The notes below the pieces were generated by a model. It was not told the DNA's origin, ran no database searches, and was given only the letters and a program-made list of their open reading frames with translations. Shown here one piece after another: positions 56,711 through 64,000 of a DNA stretch of 64,000 bases; position 1 is the first letter of the stretch, and every line of letters starts with the position of its first letter. The position numbers were made by a program, and so were the translations under genes. The DNA comes from Sphingopyxis lindanitolerans (GTDB lineage Bacteria; Pseudomonadota; Alphaproteobacteria; Sphingomonadales; Sphingomonadaceae), in contig NZ_CM009578.1 of the NCBI RefSeq assembly GCF_002993885.1, positions 4,085,435 to 4,149,434 on the forward strand. Direction: 5' to 3'.

Positions 56711-57058
56711 ATGGGGACGGTGACGCCTCTGCCGTTCGCCAATCGGGCGGCGTCGCAGCAGACCGGTTTCGAGCGCATCGAACTTATGCGCATTCTCGAT
56801 CTTTATGGCCGGATGGTCGCGGCGGGGCATTGGCGCGATTATGCGATGGATTTCCACCGCGATGCGGCGATCTTCTCAGCCTTTCGCCGCGCCGCCGAGC
56901 GCCCCGAATACCGCATCGAAAAACGCCCCGCCTTGCGGAGCCGACAGGGCATGTGGGCCCTTGTCTCCGAAGCCGGGGCGATCCTGAAACGCGGGGACGA
57001 GCTAACCAATGTGCTCGCCCCCGTCGAACGCAAGCTTATGAAGCTGGTATCGGGCTGA
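56711..57058 (+). CDS. DUF2794 family protein
   Basis: A 115-residue protein. FERIELMRILDLYGRMVAAG, WRDYAMDFHRDAAIFSAFRRAAERPEYRIEKRP and ERKLMKLVSG match DUF2794, a family of unknown function confined mostly to alphaproteobacteria. It lies 12 bases after cysE. Its last 23 bases overlap the end of the convergent membrane-protein gene. Confidence 0.8.
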   Translation: MGTVTPLPFANRAASQQTGFERIELMRILDLYGRMVAAGHWRDYAMDFHRDAAIFSAFRRAAERPEYRIEKRPALRSRQGMWALVSEAGAILKRGDELTNVLAPVERKLMKLVSG

Positions 57059-58106
57059 CGGCCCGCACCGTCGCGGGAAGCTGGTTCGCCAGATTCGCGG
57101 GCAGCAACCCCACCACCATGGCGCGGGCATTCTGCCAGAAGGCCGAGAGCAGCAGCAGCGCCGATCCGATCACGAACGCGGTCAGCGCGACATTGAGTTC
57201 GACCGCGCCGAAGGTGCGGAAAAGCTGCGTCATCGCGAACAGCACATAGGCGAGCGCCGAGACGAGCAGCGCGCGGCGGTCGATCGCCAGCGCGATCAGC
57301 CCGAACAGGATATAGATGCCGACGACCATCACCGCGGCGCCGCTGCCGATATCGTCGCCGCGCGTCACGCCGAGCAGGTGAAAGATCGGGTGGGCGATCA
57401 TCGGCGCCGCGAGCAGGTGGAGCCAGAAGGCGACGTCGCTGCGCCGCGTCTGGCGCACCCGGTCGCTGCGGTCCCACCACATGGCGAGCGTGAAGACGCC
57501 GAGCCCGGCGATCAGCACCAGCGTCATGACGAGGTCGGGCGATGTCGACACGCCGAATATGGACAGGACCAGCGCGACCGCAGTCGCGGCGATGGCGGCG
57601 GTTCCGGCGGCGACGGTGATCGGCACCATGAACCGTTGCCAGTGCAGCCAGGTCGCGCCGGCGGTAATCAACGCCATCGCGCTGACGACGATCGCCATCG
57701 TCGATTCAGCCGGCTGATGGCCGAAAATCGCCTCGCCATGCTTGACGAGGAACCCGATCATCGAACCGAGCACGCCGCCCGCAAAGGCAAGGACAAGCAC
57801 GATGCTGGGCAACGCCATACGGCGCAGCCTCGTGAAATATTCGGCGAGGCCCCACGCCGATGCGGCGACGAAGACCCCGGCGAGGGCGGGGTGGATCGAT
57901 TCGCCGATCCAGCCGACCGCGACGAGCAGGATCACCGCGGCGATGCTGACGAAGATGTCGTTGAAGCCGGTGATCAGGCGGAAGGATTCCTCGTCCGCTC
58001 CGGGGGCGGCGCGCACCGACGCGACGTGCGACCGAAAGGCCTGCGCGGCCTCCGGCGTCATCACTTTCGCATCGACCGCGGCTTGCAGGTCGCTTTCACT
58101 ATACAT
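57036..58106 (-). CDS. multi-pass membrane protein
   Basis: A 356-residue protein. A short soluble N-terminus (SESDLQAAVDAKVMTPEAAQAF) is followed by about ten hydrophobic segments (for example IFVSIAAVILLVAVGWIG; LVMTLVLIAGLGVFTLAMWW; VALTAFVIGSALLLLSAFW). It resembles DUF2157-type integral membrane proteins, function unknown. A good promoter lies upstream at 58148-58176. The start at 58106 follows AAGGACGACCCCG rather than a strong ribosome site. Confidence 0.7.
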   Translation of the reverse strand: MYSESDLQAAVDAKVMTPEAAQAFRSHVASVRAAPGADEESFRLITGFNDIFVSIAAVILLVAVGWIGESIHPALAGVFVAASAWGLAEYFTRLRRMALPSIVLVLAFAGGVLGSMIGFLVKHGEAIFGHQPAESTMAIVVSAMALITAGATWLHWQRFMVPITVAAGTAAIAATAVALVLSIFGVSTSPDLVMTLVLIAGLGVFTLAMWWDRSDRVRQTRRSDVAFWLHLLAAPMIAHPIFHLLGVTRGDDIGSGAAVMVVGIYILFGLIALAIDRRALLVSALAYVLFAMTQLFRTFGAVELNVALTAFVIGSALLLLSAFWQNARAMVVGLLPANLANQLPATVRAVSPIPAS

Positions 58107-58147
58107 CGGGGTCGTCCTTCTTAGACCGATCCCCTTGCCCCGCCTGG

Positions 58148-58176
58148 AATATGGCATAGGCGTATTGGTGTGTCAA
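58148..58176 (-). promoter_or_regulatory. promoter for the multi-pass membrane protein gene
   Basis: On the minus strand, TTGACA (58176-58171) and CATATT (58153-58148) are exactly 17 bases apart, 42 bases before the start. A 6-bp inverted repeat GTATTG/CAATAC (58162-58179) overlaps the -35 box and could bind a regulator. Confidence 0.6.
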
Positions 58177-58204
58177 TACAGTGCGGCGCCAATCGCAGTC
58201 CCAT

Positions 58205-58226
58205 CATCCCGGCCTTTGCCGGGATG
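58205..58226. terminator. hairpin after the SDR gene
   Basis: CATCCCGGC (58205-58213) pairs with GCCGGGATG (58218-58226) across CTTT. It is a short form of the 35419-35488 repeat and lies 12 bases past the SDR stop on the minus strand. Confidence 0.6.
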
Positions 58227-58237
58227 ACGGATAAATC

Positions 58238-59140
58238 TCAGCCGAGCGCCTGCAACGCCTTCATCACCGCCATCGACTGCTCCGCGCCCGACTGCGGGAC
58301 GGTCTCGCCCTTGCGGTCGATGATCTTGTCCCAGGCGGCGGCGACGCCTTCGGGGGTGCGCTCGCCCTCGGGCAGCGCGATGCCGGGGGTCATGGTGACA
58401 TAGGCGGCGTGGAACGCGCCGGCGCCGGCGCCGACGATCATGTTGGTCGGGGCATCCTCGCTGACCAGATAGAGCGCAGCGGGGACGACATTTTCCGGCG
58501 TGAATTTCTCGAACAATTCGGGCGGGAAAATATCCTCGGTCATCCGCGTGCCCGCGACCGGCGCGATCGTGTTGCAGCGGATATTATATTTCGCGCCTTC
58601 GAGGTGGAGCGTCTTGGTCAACCCCGCGAGGCCCAGCTTCGCCGCGCCATAATTGGCCTGGCCGAAATTGCCATAAAGGCCGGTCGACGACGCGGTCATC
58701 AGGATGCGGCCATAGGCCTGCTCGCGCATGATGTCCCACACCGCCTTGGTGACGTTCGCACTGCCGAGCAGGTGGACCTGGACGACAAGGTCGAAATCGG
58801 CGGGCTCCATCTTCGCGAAGCTCTTGTCGCGCAGGATGCCGGCGTTGTTGATCAGGATGTCGACGCTGCCCCAGTCGGCCTTCGCCTTGGCGACCATTTC
58901 GACCATATGGTCATATTCGGTGACGCTGCCGCCATTCGACATGGCGGTGCCGCCCGCCGCCTTGATTTCCTCGACGACGGCCAGTGCGGCGTCCGAATGA
59001 CCGGTGCCGTCGCGCGATCCGCCGAGGTCGTTGACCACGACCCTGGCGCCGCGCCGCGCGAGTTCGAGGGCATAGGCCCGGCCGAGCCCGCCGCCCGCGC
59101 CGGTCACGATGGCAACACGCCCGTCAAACTTGATCGTCAT
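58238..59140 (-). CDS. SDR oxidoreductase (3-hydroxyacyl-CoA dehydrogenase-like)
   Basis: A 300-residue short-chain dehydrogenase. It has the NAD(P) motif TGAGGGLGRAYA, NNAGIL, and catalytic Ser/Tyr/Lys in MTASSTGLYGNFGQANYGAAK. VVNDLGGSRDGTGHSDAAL is typical of the peroxisomal multifunctional type 2 (HSD17B4) group, which oxidises (3R)-hydroxyacyl-CoA. The start at 59140 gives MTIKFDGRVAIVTG. It is divergent from the porin gene. Confidence 0.88.
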   Translation of the reverse strand: MTIKFDGRVAIVTGAGGGLGRAYALELARRGARVVVNDLGGSRDGTGHSDAALAVVEEIKAAGGTAMSNGGSVTEYDHMVEMVAKAKADWGSVDILINNAGILRDKSFAKMEPADFDLVVQVHLLGSANVTKAVWDIMREQAYGRILMTASSTGLYGNFGQANYGAAKLGLAGLTKTLHLEGAKYNIRCNTIAPVAGTRMTEDIFPPELFEKFTPENVVPAALYLVSEDAPTNMIVGAGAGAFHAAYVTMTPGIALPEGERTPEGVAAAWDKIIDRKGETVPQSGAEQSMAVMKALQALG

Positions 59141-59288
59141 GATGATCTCCCGAAGGGGGCAGCCGAACGGTTGCCCGAAAAAACTGGCCAAGAAAGCTGG
59201 CCAAAAAAACTTGCCCGTCCTTAACCGTTCGCAGCGGGCAGGCAATAGGGCGATTGGGGGCGCGTGAAAACGCATGATGAAACAAAAA

Positions 59289-59327
59289 TGTCATCGAAAT
59301 GACGTGCAACTGTCATCTGCCGGTCAT
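59289..59327 (+). promoter_or_regulatory. tandem Pho box
   Basis: Four half-sites recur every 11 bases: TGTCAT (59289), TGACGT (59300), TGTCAT (59311) and GGTCAT (59322). The last two form CTGTCATCTGCCGGTCAT, close to the PhoB consensus CTGTCAT-N4-CTGTCAT. It lies 45 bases before the porin start, so the porin gene is probably induced by phosphate shortage. Confidence 0.7.
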
Positions 59328-59371
59328 AACAGCCCAGCGATTGTCACCTTATGCTATGGAGCAATTCGCCG

Positions 59372-60745
59372 ATGCGCCACGCCCTGACCGCCGCCCTGCT
59401 GGCGACGACGCTTTTCACCCTGCCGACTGCTGCCCACGCCCAGGCCATGACCGCCGAGGAAGCCGCGGACCTGCGCGCGCAGATCGCGGCGCTGAAGGGG
59501 CAGGTGCAGATGCTCGAGACCCGGCTCGACGCCGCGATGGGGCAACCGGCGCCGCCGCCGGTCGCGGCGCCCGCCTCCCCCGCGCCCGCCGCCCCGGCGG
59601 CGGCGGCGAAGCCCGCGACTGAAATCGTCTGGAAGGGCGCCCCCGAACTCAAGACCGCCGACGGCTGGAGCTTCAAGCCGCGCGGCCGGATGCAGGTCGA
59701 TGTCGCGAGCATCGACGCGCCCGCGGGCGTGACCAACACGCGCGGCGGTGTCGCGACCGAATTTCGCCGCATCTATCTGGGCGTCGACGGCAAGATTCCG
59801 GGCGGGTTCGCCTATCGGGCCGAGGCCGACTTCGCGAACAGCGGGGTCGAGCTGGCCGATGTCTATCTCACCTATGGTCCGGGGCCTTTCTCGGTCACCG
59901 CGGGCCAGATCAAGCCCTTCTGGTCGCTCGACGAGTTGACGAGCGACCTGTTCAACAGCTTTACCGAGCGCGCGGCCTTTACCCAGGCGTTCAATTTCAA
60001 GCGCCGCGTCGGCCTGTCGGGGCAATATAAGGGCAAGGCGTTCCTGCTTCAGGGCGGGATATTCGGCGACAATGCCAATGACCTGCTGAGCGATACGAAC
60101 AACAGTTTCAGTCTCGACGGGCGCGCGGTGTGGATGCCCCGCCTGGGCGATACGCAATTGCATCTCGCCGGATCGGCGCATTGGCGCCAGCTCAACGACG
60201 GGCCGAGCGGGGTGCGCTACGCGCCGCGACCGTTCGTTCACACGACCGACGCCCGCCTCGTCGATACCGGCGTCTTTGCCGTGTCGAGCGAACGCGGGCT
60301 GGGGCTGGAGGGCGCGGTGCTGCGCGGGCCGTTCCACGTTGCGAGCGAAGCCTATTGGCAAAAGGCGAGCCGCCCCGGTTTCGCCAACCCGACCTTCTTT
60401 GGCGGCTATGCCGAGGTCGGCTATGTCCTGACGCGCGGCGACAGCCGCGGGTATAAGGACGGCGCATTCGATCGCCTGTCGCCGAAACGCCCGATCACCG
60501 AGGGCGGTCCGGGGGCGATCGAGATCAACGCGCGCTACGACCATCTCGACCTGAACGATGCCGGGATCGTCGGCGGGCGCCAGCGGACGCTGGGCGTTTC
60601 GCTGGTCTGGGCGCCGATCTCTTACGTCCGGCTGACCGCCAATTACGGCCATCTGATGGTCGACGATGCCGCGCTGGGCACGGTGACCGGCGACCGCGAC
60701 TATTCGGCCGACGCCTTCGGGCTGCGGACGCAGTTCGATTTCTGA
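59372..60745 (+). CDS. phosphate-selective porin (OprO/OprP family)
   Basis: A 457-residue outer-membrane protein. Signal peptide (LTAALLATTLFTLPTAAHA), a short coiled coil (AADLRAQIAALKGQVQMLETRL) that makes trimers, a Pro/Ala linker, and a 16-strand type barrel (GWSFKPRGRMQVDVAS; EFRRIYLGVDGKIPGGFAYRAEADFANSG; GQIKPFWSLDELTSDLFNSF) ending in RTQFDF. It would admit phosphate or polyphosphate, in line with the Pho box upstream. The ATG at 59372 follows GGAG; an earlier ATG at 59351 would spoil the signal peptide. Confidence 0.9.
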   Translation: MRHALTAALLATTLFTLPTAAHAQAMTAEEAADLRAQIAALKGQVQMLETRLDAAMGQPAPPPVAAPASPAPAAPAAAAKPATEIVWKGAPELKTADGWSFKPRGRMQVDVASIDAPAGVTNTRGGVATEFRRIYLGVDGKIPGGFAYRAEADFANSGVELADVYLTYGPGPFSVTAGQIKPFWSLDELTSDLFNSFTERAAFTQAFNFKRRVGLSGQYKGKAFLLQGGIFGDNANDLLSDTNNSFSLDGRAVWMPRLGDTQLHLAGSAHWRQLNDGPSGVRYAPRPFVHTTDARLVDTGVFAVSSERGLGLEGAVLRGPFHVASEAYWQKASRPGFANPTFFGGYAEVGYVLTRGDSRGYKDGAFDRLSPKRPITEGGPGAIEINARYDHLDLNDAGIVGGRQRTLGVSLVWAPISYVRLTANYGHLMVDDAALGTVTGDRDYSADAFGLRTQFDF

Positions 60746-61951
60746 TCAGGCGAGCAGGGTTTCGCGGAAAATTCCGCGCATGCAATGATCCGAACTCATC
60801 GCGGCGCCATAGCCACCGGCGTTGAGCAGGGCGAGGACGTCGCCCTCCGCGAGCGGCGGGAGCAGGGCGTCCTCGGCCCACAGGTCGAGCGCTTCGTTGA
60901 TATTGCCCGCGATGGTGCAGCGCTGGAACGACGCGGGGTCGGCCGTGCGCGGGACGCAGGCCACGGGCTCGCAGGGCAGGTCGTAAAAGGCCGGTTCGGG
61001 ATGCAGGTTGAAACCGCCGTCGACGCTGACGAACAGCGTGTCCTGCTTGCGCTCGACATTGGTGACTTCGAGCAGGAGCATCCCGGCATCCTTGACCAGA
61101 TAATCGCCCGGCTCGACTGCGATTTCGACCGTGCGACCCGCAAAATGACGCCGGAGCAGCGCCGCCCATTTCGCGAGACCGAGCGGCCGGTCCGACGCGC
61201 GGTGCGGCACGCCCAGCCCGCCGCCGATATTGACGACGCGCACGTCGGGAAGGTCGGCGAGAAAGGCGAGGCCCGCCGCCAGCGCCGCTTCCCAATCGCC
61301 GAGCTGGTCGTCGAGATAGCCGCAGCCGACGTGGAAATGCAGGCTGGTGACGCGAAGATCATGCGCCCGGACGGCGGCGAGCGCCTCCGCCCATTGTTCG
61401 CGATAGATACCGAATTTGGTGGTCCGGGCGCCTGCGTAAGTGAGGCGTTCGCTGTCGCCATAGCCGACTCCGCGCGCCGGATTGACGCGGATGCCGATCG
61501 CGCGTCCGGGCCTGCGTTCGCCGATGCGGCGGATCATCCCGATCGAATCGCAATTGATGACGAGGCCGTCGTGCACCAGCAGCGCGTCGAGATCGCGGCG
61601 CGAGACGCCGGTGCCGGTGAAGCTGATCCGGTCGGCGCCGAAACCGCAGGCGAGCGCCTGATCGAGTTCGCGCGGCGAGCAGATGTCGATGCCGCATTGC
61701 CCCGTCCCGGCGAGCATCGCGAGCAGCGCCGGATGACGGTTGGCCTTCATCGCATAATAGACGCGATGCGCGCGGCCGGTTTCGGCGAACGCGGCGCGCA
61801 GCCGCGCGAGATTGGCGCGGACGCGGGCGGCGGAATAGAGGTAGAGCGGGCCGTCCGCCGCCGCGGCGAGGGCCGCGACGTCATGGCCCGCGAAGGTCAG
61901 CTGACCGGCCTCATAGCGAAGATCGTCGCGCTCCCACCAATGGCTTGTCAT
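60746..61951 (-). CDS. PLP-dependent decarboxylase (diaminopimelate/ornithine decarboxylase fold III)
   Basis: A 401-residue fold-III PLP enzyme. The PLP lysine is in YYAMKANRHP; HFHVGCGYLD and NIGGGLGVPH form the phosphate site; the C-terminal lobe has GGFNLHPEPAFYD and SSDHCMRGIF. It is close to LysA-type enzymes, but the usual substrate-specific CESxD motif is replaced by SSDHCMRG, so meso-diaminopimelate may not be the substrate. It follows the SET-domain gene by 12 bases and converges with the porin gene with no bases between the stops. Confidence 0.82.
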   Translation of the reverse strand: MTSHWWERDDLRYEAGQLTFAGHDVAALAAAADGPLYLYSAARVRANLARLRAAFAETGRAHRVYYAMKANRHPALLAMLAGTGQCGIDICSPRELDQALACGFGADRISFTGTGVSRRDLDALLVHDGLVINCDSIGMIRRIGERRPGRAIGIRVNPARGVGYGDSERLTYAGARTTKFGIYREQWAEALAAVRAHDLRVTSLHFHVGCGYLDDQLGDWEAALAAGLAFLADLPDVRVVNIGGGLGVPHRASDRPLGLAKWAALLRRHFAGRTVEIAVEPGDYLVKDAGMLLLEVTNVERKQDTLFVSVDGGFNLHPEPAFYDLPCEPVACVPRTADPASFQRCTIAGNINEALDLWAEDALLPPLAEGDVLALLNAGGYGAAMSSDHCMRGIFRETLLA

Positions 61952-61963
61952 CGCCCGGGCCGG

Positions 61964-62440
61964 TCAGACGGGCGCGACCGCGCCGCCCTGCGCCGCGAGG
62001 AAGCGGGCGCCGACCGGGCTGATCGCCTCGTCGCGTCCGGTGATCCAGCGGCGGCAGCCGGGGGCGCCGCAAGCGCAGGCGAATTGCGCGTAAAGCCTGT
62101 CCTCGGTCGCGGCATAATCGATCGAGAGCAGCTCGCCCGCCGCGATCGCGCGCAGCGCCACCAGTTCAAAGCGCGTCATGTCGAGGCGGCAATTGGGGTC
62201 GCAGGCGTGCGACAGATAGCCGATATGCCGCGTTCCCGCGATGTGCCGCCCCGGTCGCACCTGCAGGCTGTGCTGCGAGACGCGCGGGCCGATGTCGCCG
62301 TCGAAACTCTCGATGACGCTTCCCGGTGCGCAGTCGTGCAGCGCCCGGACGCACAGGCCCAGCGCGGCGTCGCGACAAACCGCGAGCAGCGGCGCGGGCG
62401 CCGCCGGGTCGGGCACGAACTTGCACGACGAACTGAACAT
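61964..62440 (-). CDS. SET-domain protein (lysine methyltransferase-like)
   Basis: A 158-residue protein. The SET core is recognisable: SHACDPNCRLDM (NHxCxPNC motif), ALRAIAAGELLSIDYA (pseudoknot-forming motif) and a post-SET-like zinc cluster CACGAPGCRRWITG. A cofactor-binding Gly-rich start (AALGLCVRAL) is also visible. It should transfer methyl groups from S-adenosylmethionine to lysine on a protein or to a small amine. Such proteins are typical of eukaryotes and scattered in bacteria. It is paired with a PLP decarboxylase. Confidence 0.75.
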   Translation of the reverse strand: MFSSSCKFVPDPAAPAPLLAVCRDAALGLCVRALHDCAPGSVIESFDGDIGPRVSQHSLQVRPGRHIAGTRHIGYLSHACDPNCRLDMTRFELVALRAIAAGELLSIDYAATEDRLYAQFACACGAPGCRRWITGRDEAISPVGARFLAAQGGAVAPV

Positions 62441-62488
62441 TCACCACCCCCCGATCGCGCCGTGCCCCCACAGGCGGCGCCGCGGCCC

Positions 62489-62917
62489 CTAATCCGAATC
62501 GTTTAGCGCGAATATCTTATGGAATCGTAGCCTGTTCTGTCCGTGATCGCGATCATAGCGGATATCGTCCATCGTCGCGCGCACGATATGAAGGCCGAGC
62601 CCGCCGATCGGACGGTCCTCGATCGCCAGGCCGGTGTCGGGCGCCGCCGCCGCGAGCGGGTTGAACGCGATGCCGTCGTCGACGATCTCGCCCGCGATCC
62701 GCCCCTCGGCGACGTGCAGCGCGACCGTGACGGTCGGCTCGCCCTCACGGGCGCCATGGGCGAAGATATTGCTGACGATCTCGTCGAGCGCGACGAGCAT
62801 CTGCGCCGCGGCGCGATCGGGAACCGCATTGCCTGCGAGAAAAGCCTCCGCGCTGTCCATCAGCGCCTGCAAACCGGCGCGGCTGTCGGACAGGGTGCAG
62901 TTATATTCCGTCGCCAC
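62489..62917 (-). CDS. RsbW-like anti-sigma factor/serine kinase
   Basis: A 142-residue GHKL ATPase. MLVALDEIVSNIFAHGA is the N-box, DDGIAFNPL the G1 box and IGGLGLHIVRATMD the G2 box. Such proteins bind sigma factors or phosphorylate an anti-anti-sigma partner. The start at 62917 is 123 bases from the divergent STAS gene, its likely partner. It could also be the first gene of a unit with the SET and decarboxylase genes, 48 bases on. Confidence 0.85.
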   Translation of the reverse strand: MATEYNCTLSDSRAGLQALMDSAEAFLAGNAVPDRAAAQMLVALDEIVSNIFAHGAREGEPTVTVALHVAEGRIAGEIVDDGIAFNPLAAAAPDTGLAIEDRPIGGLGLHIVRATMDDIRYDRDHGQNRLRFHKIFALNDSD

Positions 62918-63040
62918 GACACCGATCGATCCAGGGGCAGGGCCTTGCGCCTGCGGGGCTTCAACTTAATCGAGTGGAAAAATTTCACAATCGCTACATA
63001 AGGGTGCGCGGCGGCGCGCGCCAAAGGGCAATGGGACGGA

Positions 63041-63376
63041 ATGATGGATATCAGCGAACAGCAACTCGACGGCGCATGGCTGGTCGCGGCATCGGGACGG
63101 ATCGACAGCAACAGCGCGCCGGAACTGGAAGCGGTCCTGCCCGATCGCGTCCAGCAGCATCCGGCGACGATCATGGACCTGGCTGGTGTCGCCTATGTCA
63201 GCTCGGCCGGGCTGCGCGTCTTTCTGAAAGGGATGAAGGCGGCGAAGGCCGGGGGGCACCGGCTGGTGCTGACCGGCCTGTCGCCCGCGGTCCACGAGGT
63301 TTTCGACATCAGCGGTTTCACGCCGATCTTTGCCATCGAGGCCGATGTCGCGGCGGGGCTTGCCGCGCTCGGCTGA
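63041..63376 (+). CDS. STAS-domain anti-anti-sigma factor
   Basis: A 111-residue STAS protein of the RsbV/SpoIIAA type. AASGRIDSNSAPELEAVL and MDLAGVAYVSSAGLRVFLKGMKAAKAGG contain the family serine pair (SS), one of which the partner kinase phosphorylates. It is divergent from the RsbW-like gene and converges with the next gene with no bases between the stops. No PP2C phosphatase gene is seen in the window. Confidence 0.88.
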   Translation: MMDISEQQLDGAWLVAASGRIDSNSAPELEAVLPDRVQQHPATIMDLAGVAYVSSAGLRVFLKGMKAAKAGGHRLVLTGLSPAVHEVFDISGFTPIFAIEADVAAGLAALG

Positions 63377-63901
63377 TCAGGCCGGACCGACGACGGCAAG
63401 GGCGCCGTTCGGTTCGAGCAGCGCCTCGATCCGGTCGATCGTCGTGGCGGGCGGTGCATCGCCGGTCGCGCGAACATAGGATTCGGCGGCGGCGGCGGTT
63501 CCGGTATCGGTGACCGCCAGCAGGCGGGGGGCGACCGGGGGATGGCCCTCGCTCCAGGCCAGGTGACAAAGCTGCGTCGCGGCGAATCGGTCGCGCACGG
63601 CGGCCAGCGCATCCTCGGTGGTCCGTTCATGCCAATGGCGTTCGAGAAAGCTTCGCGCCGCGACCGCCAGGGCGAGCGCCTCGCGCGCATCCTCGTGGGC
63701 GCAGAGGCCGACCATCAGTGCGGCCCGACCTTCGCTCTCGCAGAGCGCGAAAAAACAACCGGCGGCCGCGTCGCCGCATAGCCGGGCGGCGACCCGCGCC
63801 CCTACGGCGGCGGTATCGATCGACGGAAACGCCGCGCCGCGCCAAGTGGCGAAGGCGTCGGCGTCGGTGCGGTCGCGTCCCGACGATGCCCGCCTGCGCA
63901 T
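63377..63901 (-). CDS. unrecognised protein, possibly frameshifted at its start
   Basis: Up to 174 residues, typical codon use through most of its length (DADAFATWRGAAFPSIDTAA; LALAVAARSFLERHWHERT; CHLAWSEGHPPVAPRLLAV). I recognise no family. The ATG at 63901 lacks a ribosome site and lies inside another coding frame that enters from the right edge, so the true start may be elsewhere or the gene may continue upstream through a frameshift near 63885. Confidence 0.45.
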   Translation of the reverse strand: MRRRASSGRDRTDADAFATWRGAAFPSIDTAAVGARVAARLCGDAAAGCFFALCESEGRAALMVGLCAHEDAREALALAVAARSFLERHWHERTTEDALAAVRDRFAATQLCHLAWSEGHPPVAPRLLAVTDTGTAAAAESYVRATGDAPPATTIDRIEALLEPNGALAVVGPA

Positions 63902-64000
63902 AAGCGTCGAGCCGGAACCCGGCCGGGAGCGGGATGTCGCCGACGCCGCCGGTCACCATGGCGGCAAGCGCGGTGCGCCCTTCGCTGCCGATTGCGACGC
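63885..64000 (-). CDS. fragment of an unidentified protein at the window edge
   Basis: From the right edge the minus strand reads VAIGSEGRTALAAMVTGG, then VGDIPLPAGFRLDAYAQAGIVG, with normal codon use. Beyond about 63885 this frame becomes Arg-rich (TRPHRRRRLRHLARR) and stops only at 63627, while good codon use moves to the frame of the 63377-63901 gene. The readable part resembles the barrel-like C-terminal end of a sphingomonad outer-membrane protein, from memory only. Confidence 0.35.

Overview
The window reads as a chromosomal segment of a Sphingomonadaceae bacterium, most like Sphingopyxis. The basis is high GC, GCG/GCC/CGC-rich codon use, the abundance of TonB-dependent receptors and secreted esterases, the alphaproteobacterial gene order rpiB-glyA-nrdR-trmJ, a lipoyl-domain/E1-beta fusion in pyruvate dehydrogenase, and many intergenic palindromes of kinds I associate with sphingomonads. 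No replication origin, insertion sequence, CRISPR array or prophage was seen. Identities come from motifs read by eye; no database search was run.

Layout. (1) 1-9.6 kb is an accessory catabolic locus: the end of a TonB-dependent receptor, a secreted alpha/beta hydrolase, a Tat-exported GH1 glycosidase, two secreted HSL-type esterases, an MFS transporter, a GH37 trehalase without signal peptide and a second secreted alpha/beta hydrolase paralogous to the first. Most genes overlap by 1-4 bases. A decayed Tat-GH3 glycosidase follows. The set suggests use of an acylated glucoside or trehalose ester. (2) 9.6-19.4 kb: nitronate monooxygenase, then a leftward unit dctA / TonB receptor / SGNH hydrolase, divergent from a DctB-DctD two-component system whose DctD has lost key sigma54-activator residues. 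(3) 19.6-29.5 kb: a tandem PilZ protein, agmatine-to-putrescine genes, an M28 peptidase lipoprotein, rpsD, a chorismate mutase, and the trmJ-nrdR-glyA-rpiB cluster. (4) 29.6-38.5 kb: a tiny membrane protein, a hydrolase, a cysteine desulfurase / ferredoxin / class A beta-lactamase unit, SRP RNA, dnaX, ybaB, lon and hup. (5) 38.6-50 kb: tRNA-Val(CAC), a PepSY-like protein with a two-component system, GST, a second chorismate mutase, polyprenyl synthase, hrpB, a complex I accessory subunit, a four-gene block of small envelope/histone-like proteins, and enolase. (6) 50-59 kb: S41 peptidase with a divergent XRE-cupin regulator, ftsB, pdhA-pdhB, a squalene-synthase-like protein, cysE, DUF2794, a membrane protein and an SDR. 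(7) 59-64 kb: a phosphate-type porin behind a tandem Pho box, a PLP decarboxylase paired with a SET-domain protein, an RsbW/RsbV-type pair, and a reading-frame switch at the right edge.

The features most worth following up are the acyl-sugar locus with its GH3 relic, the sigma54-independent-looking DctD and the perfect palindrome over the dctB start, the lipoprotein class A beta-lactamase with a carbapenemase-type cysteine pair, the repeat element read in frame inside pdhB, and the SET-domain/decarboxylase pair.
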